Assembly (NCBI GenBank): GCA_029219465.1 | Contig: JAQXTL010000004.1 | Coordinates: 310,001 to 374,000, forward strand | Direction: 5' to 3' | DNA length: 64,000 nucleotides | Source: Methanobacteriaceae archaeon | GTDB taxonomy: Archaea; Methanobacteriota; Methanobacteria; Methanobacteriales; Methanobacteriaceae | Shown: piece by piece, positions 1-9,796 of the stretch | How positions within the stretch are numbered: the first letter of the stretch is position 1 | Layout of the letters: the number at the start of each line of letters is the position of its first letter | Made by a program: the position numbers and the translations under genes | The notes under the pieces: generated by a model | The model's input: the letters and a program-made list of their open reading frames with translations, nothing else | What the model was told of the DNA's origin: nothing | Databases searched by the model: none

Positions 1-914
1 GCTTTTTTCATTGCTTTTTCAGAGTATAAATCTAGTGCAGCACCGTTTTTCTTATCAATTTTACCTGAACCTCTAGCTAATGAATCAGAAACAACACCCG
101 CAAGACCAAGGAAGTTTCCAACAGTATTTGCATATGGTTCATTATCATTAACAATACGTCCTGCTAAAGTAGAACCAAAATCAAGAGAAACACAAGGGTT
201 TCTGTAATCAACATCAGTCCATTTAGCACCTAATTTAATACCTGCAGTAACAAGTTCCCCTTCCATCTCATTAGCAACAGTTTCCTTACCTTTAGGTGGG
301 ACAACACTAACAACTGCACCGTCAAATTGAATATTTTCCAAAAGAGAGTGTCTGTGTAATTTTTCAGGAAGTTGGGAAACACTCATTGCAGGAGACATTT
401 TACGAGGTGGAATTTCAGCTTCAAGACAACCGTCAGCTAAAGCAATAATTAATTGACCTGCTTCTTCTGCAGTAGCAAAACCAGCAGTAACCCCAGTAGA
501 TCTAACAACAAAATCTAAATCTGTATCTTTATCAACATTTGCTTTCTTAAGAGACTGTAAAACAGTATCCCTAACTAATTCAGTTACAGCTTCTTTAGAA
601 AGTTCAATTCCCCAAACAGTTTTACCAAATACTTCTTCTGAAGGTTTAGGTGGACGAATGTCTCTTGTCATTTTAACAGTTTTATTAAGTAAATAAGATT
701 CACTTGTGTTTAAGTTAGTTGCCATGACAATACATTTAGTTGTTGTATTTCCCAATTCAACAGAAGCAGTTACATAAAAAACATCAGGCTTTTTAACTGC
801 ACCAGGACTTGCAGGACCAGCATGCTGTGCAGTCAATGATGCCAAATTACCCTCACGGGATTTAGCAATAATAGGTTTTGGACCTTTATTAAAAATTCTA
901 CTTAAAAAAGACAT
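1..914 (-). CDS. Methanogenesis marker protein 14, N-terminal part (cut by window edge)
   Basis: The ATG is at 914, preceded by GAGGT at 922-926, and about 304 codons are present before the left edge; the C-terminus lies outside. Residues near 49-57 read VELGNTTTK and a later segment reads VSLDFGSTLAG. Both look like the phosphate-binding loops of ASKHA (actin/Hsp70-like) ATPases. The sequence and its place directly after mtrH match methanogenesis marker 14 (possibly the DUF2114 family, from memory), a protein confined to methanogens with no proven function. A minus-strand TATA-like box at 957-965 gives it its own promoter. An ATP-dependent maturation role is only inference. Confidence 0.75.
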   Translation of the reverse strand, partial: MSFLSRIFNKGPKPIIAKSREGNLASLTAQHAGPASPGAVKKPDVFYVTASVELGNTTTKCIVMATNLNTSESYLLNKTVKMTRDIRPPKPSEEVFGKTVWGIELSKEAVTELVRDTVLQSLKKANVDKDTDLDFVVRSTGVTAGFATAEEAGQLIIALADGCLEAEIPPRKMSPAMSVSQLPEKLHRHSLLENIQFDGAVVSVVPPKGKETVANEMEGELVTAGIKLGAKWTDVDYRNPCVSLDFGSTLAGRIVNDNEPYANTVGNFLGLAGVVSDSLARGSGKIDKKNGAALDLYSEKAMKK

Positions 915-1093
915 AGTATAACCTCAATATAATTAGATATAACTTTCTTTTTATAGTAATATAAATTTTATTAAAAAAATTTTCATTGATTAGAAAAATA
1001 AAAAGATTTCTTTTTAATATTCAAAGAAATAAAATCAATCTGAATAAAATAAATTCTATGTAAAAAATAGTCGAAAAATAGTGTTAAAAAATA

Positions 1094-1135
1094 GTTAAAA
1101 AAACAAAAAGGTTATAGATTAGAGAGAATCTAACC
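1094..1135 (-). terminator. Terminator of the mtr operon
   Basis: On the minus strand, just after the TAG stop of mtrH, GGTTAGATT pairs with AATCTATAACC (two-base bulge, six-base loop) and is followed by a T-rich run at 1109-1097. Between here and 914 there is only AT-rich DNA, with a second dyad (ATTTCTTT at 1006-1013, AAAGAAAT at 1023-1030) and the TATA-like box of the next gene. Confidence 0.6.
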
Positions 1136-2073
1136 TATAATAATTTGTTCATTGGGTGGTTTTCTACAGGTTCGGTACCGAAGTCTGCTGCAGCTTCAGC
1201 TATAAACATATCAGTTTGTGCAACAGCAGGGAAAGCGATTTTAGCGTTATCGATAGGTCCGAAGAGAACAAAGTCTCCACCACACATTACTTGAACAATG
1301 TTTGCACCAATATCACAAACAGTGTAAGCATCTTTGTGACCTGCTTTTTTGTAGTCTCTTAACCAGTCCCATGCGGATGGTACGTTGTGAATACCTGATC
1401 CTACAGGGTATCCCCATTTAGCTTTTTCTGCGAAGGTGGTTTTTGCAGCAATACCTGCACCTTGACCTAAAGGAGTTACAGCAGTATCCATCATGAATTT
1501 TGTAATACCACAGTCAGCAGCAACTTCGAGTAAACCTTTTTCGTATGCACCGTCGTCACCGTTTTCCCACATAGCCATTTTACCGTCAACAGTAGCGTTC
1601 ATAGGGTTGAAACCTAAGATAATAGAAGCAGAAATATCAGTTTCAGCTAAAGCGTCTAATTCAGATTTGTCTGCTGCCATGTTAATAGAGTTGTAAATAG
1701 CTCTTTCGGTTAATCCTGCTTCATCAGCGTATTGAGCACCAGCTACTCTTGCATCACCGGATGTAGAGTCGATAAGGAATGGAGCGTCAACTTGTTCTCC
1801 AACAAATTCAATGTATTTTACGATTGCTTCTTCAGTTTGTCCGAATACTTGTACAATGTATGGGTTACCTGTAACGTCTGAAATTTCAGCCATATCATTA
1901 AGTAAAGTTTCAGCTCTTGCTTTATCAAAATCTCCAGTCAATTCATCATTAATAATGTTGTGACCACCGTAGAAAATAGTCCCTGCTAAAACTGTAGGGT
2001 ATTCACCAGGTTGTCCTCCCATTTTAACTCCTGCGAAATCAAAAACTTCTTGTTCTTTATCAAATTTAAACAT
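1135..2073 (-). CDS. mtrH: Tetrahydromethanopterin S-methyltransferase subunit H
   Basis: MtrH (312 aa) is the cytoplasmic, soluble subunit that takes the methyl group from methyl-tetrahydromethanopterin and puts it on the cobamide of MtrA. The sequence is a TIM-barrel methyltransferase of the usual length, with well-kept segments such as GGQPGEYPTVLAGTIFYGGH at the N-terminus and GAGIAAKTTFAEKAKWGYPV in the second half. No membrane segment is present. It is the last gene of the mtrEDCBAFGH operon, 11 bases after mtrG, and is followed by a hairpin terminator. The stop is TAG. Confidence 0.97.
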   Translation of the reverse strand: MFKFDKEQEVFDFAGVKMGGQPGEYPTVLAGTIFYGGHNIINDELTGDFDKARAETLLNDMAEISDVTGNPYIVQVFGQTEEAIVKYIEFVGEQVDAPFLIDSTSGDARVAGAQYADEAGLTERAIYNSINMAADKSELDALAETDISASIILGFNPMNATVDGKMAMWENGDDGAYEKGLLEVAADCGITKFMMDTAVTPLGQGAGIAAKTTFAEKAKWGYPVGSGIHNVPSAWDWLRDYKKAGHKDAYTVCDIGANIVQVMCGGDFVLFGPIDNAKIAFPAVAQTDMFIAEAAADFGTEPVENHPMNKLL

Positions 2074-2084
2074 AATAATCCTCC

Positions 2085-2336
2085 TTATAATAAGGTAGAT
2101 AACATTGAAGCTATACCAAATTTAATAGCTACAACTAATATAATTAATCCAAGTATAATACCATATAAAATACCAACATCTCTACCACTTTGTTGGCCTA
2201 AACGTTGATAATATTCTCCAACAGTGAAATCAACTTTTTCTTCTGCATCGTCTAATTTAGCGACTGCTGCATTGAAATCATCTGAGGAAACCATAACTTG
2301 AGGTATTGAATTATTTTCATCACTCATAATAAACAC
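2085..2336 (-). CDS. mtrG: Tetrahydromethanopterin S-methyltransferase subunit G
   Basis: Small subunit (83 aa) of the sodium-pumping Mtr complex. A hydrophilic N-terminal helix, including the basic segment [14 protein letters not shown], precedes one C-terminal membrane helix (about residues 57-80). It lies between mtrF and mtrH in the standard order, with a two-base gap to mtrF. Subunits of this kind help hold the cytoplasmic part to the membrane part of the complex. Confidence 0.93.
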   Translation of the reverse strand: MFIMSDENNSIPQVMVSSDDFNAAVAKLDDAEEKVDFTVGEYYQRLGQQSGRDVGILYGIILGLIILVVAIKFGIASMLSTLL

Positions 2337-2338
2337 CT

Positions 2339-2545
2339 CTAAAATCCTGCTAATTTTGCAATGAAAGGAATAATTACAACGAATAATAATGCAAAGAGTC
2401 CTCCAATAGCAAATCCTTTAAATCTAGTTGCGAGTAAACCAGCAAATAATTTACCTTCTCTTGCAACAAGTTTTGCACTGTATTCAGCATCATCAGCAGC
2501 TGTTTTCATTCCATTAATATTTGGTTTGTTTGAAATTTCAACCAT
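2339..2545 (-). CDS. mtrF: Tetrahydromethanopterin S-methyltransferase subunit F
   Basis: MtrF (68 aa) has a short cytoplasmic stretch and one C-terminal membrane helix (about residues 43-66). It resembles the C-terminal part of MtrA: both carry an R-x(n)-G-K/R segment followed by a single helix. It lies in the expected place between mtrA and mtrG and is probably translated in step with them. Confidence 0.92.
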   Translation of the reverse strand: MVEISNKPNINGMKTAADDAEYSAKLVAREGKLFAGLLATRFKGFAIGGLFALLFVVIIPFIAKLAGF

Positions 2546-2557
2546 CTAAAATTCCTC

Positions 2558-3274
2558 CTAGAACATCAAGAATAAGAAACCAACGATTAAAGTGAAAGCT
2601 AATCCTAACATGATCCCTTGAACTTTACCGGAGTAGTTACCAGCCATAGTTCTTTGGACAGCTCCAACCATATCAATTTTGGTGTTAATATCTCTAATTC
2701 TTGCTTCGATAAGAGCGGTTTCAGGGGAAACAACTTTAATAGCTTCTCCTTCTTCTTCCTCTCCATCGTCTCCTTCAACAGAAATAACCATAGCTTCTTC
2801 TTCAAAAGCACCAGGGTCTTTTTCTACACATTCATTGATTTTTGCTTGAATAGCACCAACATCTTCAGTGTCAATTAAGTCAACAATTTCTAATTGTTGT
2901 TGGAATCTTTCAACACCTTCGAGTGGAACGTTTTCTACGAATGGAATAGCACCAGTTGCTCCGATAATTTTCTTTTTATCAGGGTCTGCACCATTTTCAT
3001 GTAAAGCTTTGAAACTTTGACCAGTAATGTGTCCTTGTACTTCAGCACCAGCTAAGATTAAGAAACGAATGTTAGGGTTGGAAATGATGTTAGCAACAAC
3101 TTTTTCTACACCTAAGTTTTCAGTTTTACAAGGACCTGCAATAGCAGCACCGGAAAGTTCAGCTTCAATGTGAGAAGCAAGAGTGGTAACAGCTACAGGA
3201 CTTTCAGGGTCGCCTACAATATAATCCCCACTAATAACTGGCCAGTTATCAGCAGCAGCTTTTTTATCAGCCAT
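2558..3274 (-). CDS. mtrA: Tetrahydromethanopterin S-methyltransferase subunit A (corrinoid-binding)
   Basis: MtrA (238 aa) carries the cobamide that shuttles the methyl group to coenzyme M. Residues 76-86 read [11 protein letters not shown]; His82 in the GHITG motif corresponds to the histidine that ligates cobalt in this family. An acidic linker (around residues 164-177, [10 protein letters not shown]) leads to a predicted helical stalk and one C-terminal membrane helix (about 219-238). The mtrB stop precedes it by one base, so translation is coupled. Confidence 0.96.
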   Translation of the reverse strand: MADKKAAADNWPVISGDYIVGDPESPVAVTTLASHIEAELSGAAIAGPCKTENLGVEKVVANIISNPNIRFLILAGAEVQGHITGQSFKALHENGADPDKKKIIGATGAIPFVENVPLEGVERFQQQLEIVDLIDTEDVGAIQAKINECVEKDPGAFEEEAMVISVEGDDGEEEEGEAIKVVSPETALIEARIRDINTKIDMVGAVQRTMAGNYSGKVQGIMLGLAFTLIVGFLFLMF

Positions 3275-3604
3275 CTATAAAACCCCCAATGTTTGTAAGA
3301 TTGGTAATGCTGCAAATATGATAAATGAAGCTAATAAAAATCCATATACAATGTTTGTTAATAATCCTGCAGTAATGTAAGATCCTTCCCTACCAGGGTA
3401 TGATCCAACAGGACTTGTGTATGGGTCTAAGGAAGCCATTAATTCATCAGCAGCTAATTCTACTTTTGATACTTGTTCATTTATTTCATCCATAGATAGA
3501 AGAACAATTCCTGAACCTAAGGAAGCACCAATAACCCCAGTAACAGGATCATAAGCTAAATTCATATCTGGTATAATTTGTACCATTGGTAACATTTGAG
3601 CCAT
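3275..3604 (-). CDS. mtrB: Tetrahydromethanopterin S-methyltransferase subunit B
   Basis: MtrB (109 aa) has a mostly soluble N-terminal region and one C-terminal membrane helix (about residues 80-105). Position, size and the [15 protein letters not shown] segment before the helix fit the MtrB family. It directly abuts mtrA. Confidence 0.93.
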   Translation of the reverse strand: MAQMLPMVQIIPDMNLAYDPVTGVIGASLGSGIVLLSMDEINEQVSKVELAADELMASLDPYTSPVGSYPGREGSYITAGLLTNIVYGFLLASFIIFAALPILQTLGVL

Positions 3605-3620
3605 TATTAATTCCTCCTAT

Positions 3621-4436
3621 TTATTCCTCTACTTTAGGCCATAAACCAGCCCATCTAGTTGAAGCAGCATCTTCACATGAAGCTTGTACAAATGCTTTGA
3701 ATGAAATAATCCAACCAATTAATCCAACAATGAATACAAGGAACCATCCAAGACCACCAGTGGTAATGGATAAGAGACCAACTAAAACCATAGATAAGAA
3801 TGCAGTAGAACAAGCACATTTTAAAGTTCTAACTTGATCTTCGTTTGGTCCTAAACATGCATTGAATGGGTGTTGAATTGCCATAGTACATAAGATAAAT
3901 AATACTGCAATAAAACCAGTTCCAACAACGTGTTCGTAAATTAAAGCCATGTCGCAAGCACCAACGATAGCAACACAGAATCCTAAAACTGCTAACATAG
4001 CTGCTGCAGCAATTTCAATAGTACATTGAATCATAATAGGGATTTTCATACCTACGATTTTAGTAGCTACTAAAGAAATAACAGCACCAATAACAATAGC
4101 AATTACTAAACCTGCTACAGGAGCAATAATTGGCATTTTTAAAATAGTACCAATAGTTAAACCTGCTAAAGCAGAGATTACACCAACAGATAAAGACATA
4201 TATCCGATAGATGGAACACCAGTACCTAAACCGTAACTTGCTACTCTACGAATAGCATCGGAACCCCAAACGATTGCGAGAACTGCACCGAGTCCAGCAA
4301 GAACAGGGCCTACAAGATTACCTAAGAATCCTGCAGCATAGATACATACTAATCCACCAACTAAACCTAAAATTAATAAATGCATTGAGTCAACTGCACC
4401 TGCAGCTGCACCATCTGCACTTCCACCAGCAGACAT
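3621..4436 (-). CDS. mtrC: Tetrahydromethanopterin S-methyltransferase subunit C
   Basis: Integral membrane subunit (271 aa) with about seven or eight hydrophobic helices. With MtrD and MtrE it forms the membrane part that couples methyl transfer to sodium export. The Gly/Ala-rich start (MSAGGSADGAAAGAVDS) and the CLGPNEDQVRTLKCAC loop near the C-terminus fit MtrC. Its start abuts the mtrD stop with no spacing. Confidence 0.95.
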   Translation of the reverse strand: MSAGGSADGAAAGAVDSMHLLILGLVGGLVCIYAAGFLGNLVGPVLAGLGAVLAIVWGSDAIRRVASYGLGTGVPSIGYMSLSVGVISALAGLTIGTILKMPIIAPVAGLVIAIVIGAVISLVATKIVGMKIPIMIQCTIEIAAAAMLAVLGFCVAIVGACDMALIYEHVVGTGFIAVLFILCTMAIQHPFNACLGPNEDQVRTLKCACSTAFLSMVLVGLLSITTGGLGWFLVFIVGLIGWIISFKAFVQASCEDAASTRWAGLWPKVEE

Positions 4437-5138
4437 TTAGATACCTCCAACTAAGATTACACAAAAGATACCGATAACGATGGATGCAATAGCACATGCG
4501 AGAGCACCAGTTCCGATTCTTTTGAATTTTGGATCGTGCATACCTTCAATGGTACCACCAATGTTATAAGACGCAATTACAGAGTTAATAAAGAATACAG
4601 CAGTACCGATGATAGCTGCTAAACCAATACTAACAGCAGGGTCAGTGATTAAAGAACTTTGGGTAACTGCAGTGTTGATTCCGTAGTATACTAAACCTCC
4701 ACCGAAACCACCAAAGAGACCACCGATAAGACCACTTACGTAAGAAGTTAATGGTACACCGTGACCTTCAGTACCAGGGGTTTTGTATGCTTCTTGATTA
4801 CGTTTACTAATCCAATCTACACGTACTTTGGATGCTGCAGGAACAACACCTACACCAAATACATAGATTAAGTTAGCAATGAGCATGGTAATACCCATCA
4901 TAATCATAGCACCAATAGCACCACCAATACCAATTATATAAAATGGTTCACCAGTCATAGTAGCTGCAGTAATAAGACCTGTTAAACCTGCACCAGCAGC
5001 TAACATAGCAGTACCGGTACCTACACCAGTAGCAGTAGCCATAGCTGCAGGAGCTCCTCCTACAGGAATAAAGTGCACACCAGCACCAATCATAATACCG
5101 CCTATTGCGATGAATAAAATTAAACTAATTGGATCCAT
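4437..5138 (-). CDS. mtrD: Tetrahydromethanopterin S-methyltransferase subunit D
   Basis: Membrane subunit (233 aa) with about six or seven helices. A cytoplasmic loop near residues 102-125 reads AASKVRVDWISKRNQEAYKT and is followed by the GTEGHGVPLTSYVSGLIGG segment usual for MtrD. It sits between mtrE and mtrC and has its own GGAGG-type ribosome site upstream. Confidence 0.95.
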   Translation of the reverse strand: MDPISLILFIAIGGIMIGAGVHFIPVGGAPAAMATATGVGTGTAMLAAGAGLTGLITAATMTGEPFYIIGIGGAIGAMIMMGITMLIANLIYVFGVGVVPAASKVRVDWISKRNQEAYKTPGTEGHGVPLTSYVSGLIGGLFGGFGGGLVYYGINTAVTQSSLITDPAVSIGLAAIIGTAVFFINSVIASYNIGGTIEGMHDPKFKRIGTGALACAIASIVIGIFCVILVGGI

Positions 5139-5150
5139 AATAAAACCTCC

Positions 5151-6059
5151 TTATTCATCCCCGTTTTCATCTGCTAATAAAGCATCAGGATCATAAGGTC
5201 CGTATTTTTCTCTTGCGAATACTTCAATTCTGTCATTACCGATGATTAATAAGATAATGATAATAATACCAACAACAATACCACCGTATACACCGAATAC
5301 TACGGAGTTCCAGAAGCTGAAGAATACAACGAGACCGAAACAGAAACCAGTTAAAGGTCCACCAAATTTAGCACAGAAGTTTACAACATCCATAGAGTTT
5401 TTAGCACCTAATGGAGCTTTAGTAACGATATCTCCTTGAATAGCTACAGGAGTACCTCCACCAAATTCGAATTTTTGGTATTCACTTTCTGCACCGTAAT
5501 GTACATCCCCAGTTGAAGAACCAATAGCACCTAAAGCAATACCCCAAAGCATTGCGGAAAGTGGTAATGGGAATACGTGTAACGGAGTTCCGTTTAAAGG
5601 AACAGTCATTAAGTATGAGATTCCAACAATACAAAAACTAGTAATAAATCCGTGACCAACGATAGGTCCTAAAGATTGAGTTAACACATCCATAAATAAA
5701 GGTTGTTCGAATTGAGATTGACCAACAATCCTTCCCATATGAGCTGTGACAGTATAAATTCCGTGAACAAAAGCAGCGACACAAGCACCCATTGCAATAG
5801 CAACGATAGGTAACATACCTAATTGCATTACAAGATATGCAATAGCACCAGCAACACCACACCAAACACCATAAGCGACCGGTTCACCAGATGCCGCTTT
5901 GTTAATCATACGGTGTAAATGTCCCATTTGTGGAGCAAGTTGAACTTGAGAGTTAGGGTTACTTTGAGAACCAATATCAGATTCTAAGTCCTCTGCAGCC
6001 CCTCCGATAGTAGCAACTGCACCCATTAATGCAACTACACCTAATGTTACAGGGTCCAT
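5151..6059 (-). CDS. mtrE: Tetrahydromethanopterin S-methyltransferase subunit E
   Basis: First gene of the mtr operon (302 aa). The longer reading frame starts at 6095, but its extra 12 codons cover the ribosome site GGAGG, and the product at 6059 begins MDPVTLGVVALMGA, the usual MtrE start. So ATG 6059 is chosen. About six membrane helices are visible; the N-terminal loop SNPNSQVQLAPQMGHLHRM is highly conserved. MtrE is thought to form the sodium path together with MtrC and MtrD. Confidence 0.95.
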   Translation of the reverse strand: MDPVTLGVVALMGAVATIGGAAEDLESDIGSQSNPNSQVQLAPQMGHLHRMINKAASGEPVAYGVWCGVAGAIAYLVMQLGMLPIVAIAMGACVAAFVHGIYTVTAHMGRIVGQSQFEQPLFMDVLTQSLGPIVGHGFITSFCIVGISYLMTVPLNGTPLHVFPLPLSAMLWGIALGAIGSSTGDVHYGAESEYQKFEFGGGTPVAIQGDIVTKAPLGAKNSMDVVNFCAKFGGPLTGFCFGLVVFFSFWNSVVFGVYGGIVVGIIIIILLIIGNDRIEVFAREKYGPYDPDALLADENGDE

Positions 6060-6117
6060 AATTTTTTCCTCCATATTTATTATTAAATTGATCATTTAAT
6101 AAACGTGAATAAATTTT

Positions 6118-6166
6118 GATTTTTGTTCCATACAAAAATCATACTGCAATAATAATTGCATAGTAT
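6118..6166. promoter_or_regulatory. Two back-to-back dyads in the mtr promoter/leader
   Basis: Dyad 1 is a perfect 9-base inverted repeat, GATTTTTGT at 6118-6126 and ACAAAAATC at 6132-6140, with a five-base loop. Dyad 2 follows at once: ATACTGCAAT at 6141-6150 pairs with ATTGCATAGTAT at 6155-6166 with one bulged base. A minus-strand TATA-like box (TTTATATTA, about 6181-6190) would start transcription near dyad 2. They may be operators or leader hairpins. Confidence 0.5.
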
Positions 6167-6230
6167 ATTTTTTAAAATTATTAATATAAATGTTTTGTGA
6201 ATTAAATTAATTCAAACAAATTTAATTATG

Positions 6231-6262
6231 AAAAATAGATAGGTGAAAAATACACCTATCTA
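6231..6262 (-). terminator. Terminator of the mcr operon
   Basis: A perfect 10-base inverted repeat (TAGATAGGTG at 6236-6245 and CACCTATCTA at 6253-6262, seven-base loop) lies just past the mcrA stop. On the minus strand it is followed by five T (6235-6231). It should separate mcr from mtr transcription, at least in part. Confidence 0.7.
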
Positions 6263-6281
6263 CGTGTTTTTATCTATTTAT

Positions 6282-7937
6282 CTATTTTGCTGGGGTAATA
6301 ACAGTTCTTTCTCCAGCTGGTTCGAATTCTCTTAAAGCACCTTTAGCGAATTCTGCACGTACTTGGCTGAAGTCGAAGACTAAGTTTTTATCAGCAAATG
6401 CAATTTTGACTAATGGGTTGAAAGCAAAAGCATCTCCACGAGCTGCGTGAGGAGCTTGTGCAATACCTGCGTATTCACCTTGGTGACCTACGTTCATTGC
6501 ATAGTTAGGATAGTTTGGTCCTCTCATTTCGAGTGGTAAACCTTCATCGTTTCTGATAGCGAATACGTTAGCAGCACCACATTGGTCTTGTAAATCGTAT
6601 CCGTAGAAACCTAATCTGGAGTGTTGTTCTTTGTGTAAGTACATACCTAAGTACCATGCGCTTAAACCAGTTTGTGCGTTACCAGTAGCGAATGCAGTGG
6701 AACAACCAGCAGCTGCGGAAATAACGGAAGCTCTTTGAGATCCACCGAAGTGAGTTTCGAGTAATGCTGGGTATTCTTCGTATTGGTCTAATGCGTAGAA
6801 GGTTACTTCAGTACCAACGTCTAAAACGGTGTCCATGTTGTTAGGTGCTTCACATAATCCGCCGTATTTGTCTTCGACGTAATCTTTACCGTAGTAAGTG
6901 AAGTCATCTAATACATTATCAGTGTATGCTGCGGTAGCATATTGAGTGAATCCTACACCACCAGACATGTAAGAACCTAACCAAATTTGGTCGTATAAAG
7001 CAGCACCTAATGCTACAACTTCTAAGGAAGTTTGTACAGGGTCATCAGGGGATACTCTGGAAGCTTGACAGATATCTGCCATGAATCCGAATGGAACTCC
7101 ACCAAGTTCGTTTGCTGCTCTTGCTCTTCTTACAGGTAAGTAGGTACCCATTTGAATAACTTCTGCGTGTTTGGATGCGTATGCGAAGTCACCAGTAGCT
7201 CCTTCACCAGCACATTGGTTGTATGCAGAAATCATGGACATACCAATTTGCATAGCAGACCATCTGGAGGTAGTACCACCGTCACAAACTCTTCCTACGA
7301 TGGAAGGAATTCTTACAGCTTGCCATACAGCTCCACCAACTTCAGCTTTTAAAGCTTCAGCTTGTTCTTCAGGGAACTCTTTGTTAATGTCTAAAACAAA
7401 TGCGGAGTCGATTTCGTCAGCTAATTCGTCATCACCAGTGAAAACTTTTACGTAAGAATCTTGTACGATTAATGGGTCAGTTTCTACCATGTGTTCTTGA
7501 ACTACAGCTGCACCAGGCATAGCGTGGTTTACAGTTTCTAAGTAGTTAGTAATAGTTTCAGGAGTTACTTCAATACCTAATCTTTTTTCAAGAACATTGT
7601 GAGCAGTGTTTAAACCTACAATTACAGTTCTTCTAATGTCATCCCAAGCTTGTTGGATAGCTGCGTTGTTAATGAAGTGTAAATCGTCACCTTCAACAAA
7701 AGTGTCAGTGCCGGATAATTGGTAAGACATTAAAGCTCTTTGACCTAAAGGAGTACCAATGTCTGGGTTGTACATTGGGATTCCTCTTTTTTCAGCAATT
7801 TCTTTACCTTCGTTAACAAATGCGGTTTTTCTTTCAGATTGTTTCCAACCGCCCATGTTATAGAATTGGGTTGATTTTTCAGTTGGATCTTCACTGAATT
7901 TTTGTTTCATTGCATCTAAGAATTTTTTATCAGCCAT
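6282..7937 (-). CDS. mcrA: Methyl-coenzyme M reductase I subunit alpha
   Basis: Catalytic alpha subunit (551 aa) of the enzyme that makes methane from methyl-coenzyme M and coenzyme B using nickel F430. ATG 7937 ([10 protein letters not shown]) is chosen over 7949, which overlaps the mcrG stop. Gln147 is the axial F430 ligand. Modification sites known from the family are present: His257, Arg271, Gln401, Gly446 (thioglycine), Asp451 and Cys453. The numbers after 360 are one higher than in Methanothermobacter because of an extra glycine in KYGGLCEAP. The operon contains mcrC, so this is isoenzyme I, not Mrt. Confidence 0.98.
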   Translation of the reverse strand: MADKKFLDAMKQKFSEDPTEKSTQFYNMGGWKQSERKTAFVNEGKEIAEKRGIPMYNPDIGTPLGQRALMSYQLSGTDTFVEGDDLHFINNAAIQQAWDDIRRTVIVGLNTAHNVLEKRLGIEVTPETITNYLETVNHAMPGAAVVQEHMVETDPLIVQDSYVKVFTGDDELADEIDSAFVLDINKEFPEEQAEALKAEVGGAVWQAVRIPSIVGRVCDGGTTSRWSAMQIGMSMISAYNQCAGEGATGDFAYASKHAEVIQMGTYLPVRRARAANELGGVPFGFMADICQASRVSPDDPVQTSLEVVALGAALYDQIWLGSYMSGGVGFTQYATAAYTDNVLDDFTYYGKDYVEDKYGGLCEAPNNMDTVLDVGTEVTFYALDQYEEYPALLETHFGGSQRASVISAAAGCSTAFATGNAQTGLSAWYLGMYLHKEQHSRLGFYGYDLQDQCGAANVFAIRNDEGLPLEMRGPNYPNYAMNVGHQGEYAGIAQAPHAARGDAFAFNPLVKIAFADKNLVFDFSQVRAEFAKGALREFEPAGERTVITPAK

Positions 7938-7942
7938 GTTAA

Positions 7943-8701
7943 TTACCATCCTGCGTTTGGATCAAAAGCACCGAAAGATCTGGATACGTGAATATTGTGT
8001 AATACTTCAACAGCATCTTTATCATCTTTGTATGCTTCACCATCTATTCTGTAAATAGTGGTTTTTGCTTTTAATGTTTCTTCATCTAATGGTTCACCTA
8101 ATACAACAGGTTCATCTAATTCTACACCAATTTGGTCTTTTACCATTTCAACTTTACCTGTTTCTTTGTTGAATACTTGTCTTCTAAGCATATCAAACAT
8201 TAAACCATTTTCATCTAATCTTAAAGAGTGACCGTGCACACCTGCACCTCTAATACCAGTTCTTGCGGTATCGAAGTATTCGGTTTCTAAGAGGATTTTG
8301 GATAATCTTTCGATATCTCTTTCTCTTGCTTCGATTACTTGTCTTCCGGATAAAGTACCAGTATCGATTCCTCTGTATCTGCTTAAGTAAGATCTTGCTC
8401 TTAAGTAAGGTTGAGCTGGAGCAAAGTACATGGAGTCTACGAATTGAATGTATCTAATTCTGTCCCCTGCTTTTGCACCGTCGATAGGGGTTACTAATTC
8501 TCTTACAATGTCATCAGGCTCGTCCATTTCATCTAATGGTGGGTGAACAGATTTGTATTCTTCACCTGGAGCTCTGTGACCTAATATTTTTACTACGTCT
8601 TCATCAGAGATTTCTCTTAATTTTTCTAATTCATACTCTGGGTCACAGAAATTTCTTCTGTTTTGAGCAACCTGAGAAGTACCTGGATAAATTTGTACCA
8701 T
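7943..8701 (-). CDS. mcrG: Methyl-coenzyme M reductase I subunit gamma
   Basis: Gamma subunit (252 aa), present in two copies in the hexamer and lining the active-site channel with alpha and beta. Segments such as [22 protein letters not shown] and [18 protein letters not shown] are typical. It starts two bases after mcrC and its last codons carry the ribosome site for mcrA. Confidence 0.97.
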   Translation of the reverse strand: MVQIYPGTSQVAQNRRNFCDPEYELEKLREISDEDVVKILGHRAPGEEYKSVHPPLDEMDEPDDIVRELVTPIDGAKAGDRIRYIQFVDSMYFAPAQPYLRARSYLSRYRGIDTGTLSGRQVIEARERDIERLSKILLETEYFDTARTGIRGAGVHGHSLRLDENGLMFDMLRRQVFNKETGKVEMVKDQIGVELDEPVVLGEPLDEETLKAKTTIYRIDGEAYKDDKDAVEVLHNIHVSRSFGAFDPNAGW

Positions 8702-8703
8702 AA

Positions 8704-9303
8704 TTATGCATCTCCTAATGCTAATTTAACTTTTCTAATAATTTCATCTAATTTTTCTTGTGAAATTGTTTCACCACGGATAACTCCTGTTACTATATCT
8801 TTAATGATTCCTTGGGTCTTAATATCTTCATCTGCTGGCATTACTTTTGAAGTTTTAACCCCAATCTTAGCAAAATCCTCACAGTCAACAGGGGATTCAC
8901 AAATGATAATACAAGGCTTATCTACGTTTCTTAAAATTAACCTTGCTTTGTAAATAATATGATTTGCAACACCACCTAAGTGGATAACAAGTAACTTGAA
9001 ATTATTCAATTGATTAATTTCTTTGTCTGTGATTCCGAACAAAGTTCCACCAGATGCAGGAGCATCATGAGGAACACCAGCACCAGCATTTAGTACCACA
9101 GTACTTGTTAAAACATTGGCCTCACGTAAACCAAATGTAATTTCACAAACTGGTTTAGTAATGTGTCTACGTCCTGGGGACATAGCAACAGCACATACAT
9201 CGGTACCACATTCAGCAAAAGTGCCTCTTTGTGCAAGACTTCCGCCTTTTCCCATACCGCTTGTTTCCCTACAATCTACAACGTGAGTACATCTTCCAAT
9301 CAT
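8704..9303 (-). CDS. mcrC: Methyl-coenzyme M reductase I operon protein C
   Basis: McrC (199 aa) is not part of the final enzyme. It belongs to the ATP-dependent complex that reductively activates the nickel of Mcr. The N-terminal Cys/Gly-rich part (residues 5-36, with [19 protein letters not shown]) and several later cysteines are conserved in the family. It lies between mcrD and mcrG with gaps of one and two bases, showing tight co-translation. Confidence 0.95.
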   Translation of the reverse strand: MIGRCTHVVDCRETSGMGKGGSLAQRGTFAECGTDVCAVAMSPGRRHITKPVCEITFGLREANVLTSTVVLNAGAGVPHDAPASGGTLFGITDKEINQLNNFKLLVIHLGGVANHIIYKARLILRNVDKPCIIICESPVDCEDFAKIGVKTSKVMPADEDIKTQGIIKDIVTGVIRGETISQEKLDEIIRKVKLALGDA

Positions 9304-9304
9304 A

Positions 9305-9760
9305 TTAATCCATAGTATCTCTTCTAATAATGTTCACATGACTTTCAAAGCTAGAATATTGATCAGTCATTCCAACGAGTTCATCAGGCAATTCTGCTGA
9401 ACCATACTTAATTTTATCAGAAACAGTTTTATGTTTCCTAATATAATTACTTCTGTCTTGATTAATATCAAAACCGAACGGAATGTGTTTTTTACAGACT
9501 TCCTCAATTTCCTTAATCGTAGATTCCATTGTTAATTCAATGAAGATTCTTGCGGTTTTAACTTGTAAAACAACATCTTCACCATTAATGGTAATAACTC
9601 TACGTTCTTTATATTTATCAGGTAAAGTTTCTTCACCTTTTGGAAATCTTGGACCGTGAATAACAGTTCTTTGAACATCGTCGATAAGTTCCAAGTCATT
9701 TAACAACTTTTCAGTTGTGTCACTACCAAGAACCCTATGAGGAAATATTTCAATATCCAT
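9305..9760 (-). CDS. mcrD: Methyl-coenzyme M reductase operon protein D
   Basis: McrD (151 aa) is a small soluble protein that binds Mcr and is thought to act in its assembly or maturation; it is not essential for activity. The sequence begins [20 protein letters not shown], as is usual for the family, and contains the basic [20 protein letters not shown] loop. It follows mcrB by 36 bases. Confidence 0.94.
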   Translation of the reverse strand: MDIEIFPHRVLGSDTTEKLLNDLELIDDVQRTVIHGPRFPKGEETLPDKYKERRVITINGEDVVLQVKTARIFIELTMESTIKEIEEVCKKHIPFGFDINQDRSNYIRKHKTVSDKIKYGSAELPDELVGMTDQYSSFESHVNIIRRDTMD

Positions 9761-9796
9761 TTTTTAACCTTCGAAAATTAGATTTATTTAAATTAA

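Noticed and set aside
7938-7949. McrA start at 7949.
   Set aside because: It overlaps the mcrG stop and adds four residues (MVIN) before the usual MADKK start.
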